A stretch of 64,000 bases of DNA from Glandiceps talaboti (lineage: Eukaryota > Hemichordata > Enteropneusta > Spengelidae). Below the pieces are notes generated by a model. The model saw nothing but the letters and a program-made list of their open reading frames with translations. It did no database searches and was not told the DNA's origin. This document shows positions 63,767 through 64,000 of the stretch, piece by piece. The DNA lies in assembly GCF_964340395.1 (NCBI RefSeq), contig NC_135556.1:9023001-9087000 (forward strand). The letters run 5' to 3'. How positions within the stretch are numbered: the first letter of the stretch is position 1; every line of letters starts with the position of its first letter. The translations under genes were made by a program, and so were the position numbers.

Positions 63767-64000
63767 CTGTAGAGGCGCAATGGAAAAATTAATTGTATCA
63801 ATTACAGTAAAATGCATTGCATTGGGCGTTCTTAACTTATCATCCGCCCCCATTGAAAGTAATGAGAAGAGCGCCCCCAACGGTCAATCTACATAATTGC
63901 AGGTCGACCAGGAACACGATGCAAACCTTCAAAAACACTTCAACAATCATTTATCAAGGTCAAGTGTAGTAGAACTATGTCTTGTACTCCCCAAAAGGGT

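Overview
The window is animal nuclear DNA. It is AT-rich, its genes are split into many exons with GT-AG introns, and it is crowded with microsatellites, minisatellites and short inverted-repeat transposons. I rebuilt five protein genes by following splice sites and reading-frame phase from exon to exon, and every junction keeps frame. The proteins are ordinary metazoan orthologues with invertebrate-like divergence. A marine invertebrate (for example a hemichordate, amphioxus or lophotrochozoan) would fit, but the sequence does not let me name the species.

Layout: 1-4600 has no recognisable gene (a possible poly-A signal near 2369, a minisatellite, one composite repeat). 4660-17071 (minus) is a complete 12-exon CD36/SCARB-family scavenger receptor of 523 aa. 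A 1 kb divergent interval holding a foldback element separates it from 18077-25578 (plus), a 7-exon TTC19 gene (mitochondrial complex III factor, 406 aa). A 3 kb convergent tail region follows. Then comes 28732-30966 (minus), a 4-exon GPN2 gene (GPN-loop GTPase, 294 aa), and, divergent from it, 32360-54428 (plus), a 20-exon ISWI ATPase (SMARCA5/SMARCA1 orthologue, 1025 aa). 57308-63766 (minus) is the 3' part of a gene for a protein with tandem cyclic-nucleotide-binding domains (CNBD2-like), whose 5' end lies beyond the window.

The genes do not form one pathway; they are housekeeping or membrane genes arranged as divergent and convergent neighbours. The most unusual content is in the introns. 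In three places an exon edge, with its splice site, has been copied in tandem into the adjoining intron: GPN2 exon 2 acceptor, most of GPN2 exon 3, and ISWI exon 9 donor. One intron holds two nearly identical 1.16 kb copies of a unit that encodes a start resembling Crypton/DUF3504 proteins. Another holds a Mutator-like element with about 140-bp terminal inverted repeats and a 9-bp target duplication that carries a decayed RecQ-helicase fragment. Several MITE families recur across different introns, and a 33-bp minisatellite of more than 1.2 kb is open in frame on both strands. No virus-like element was recognised.
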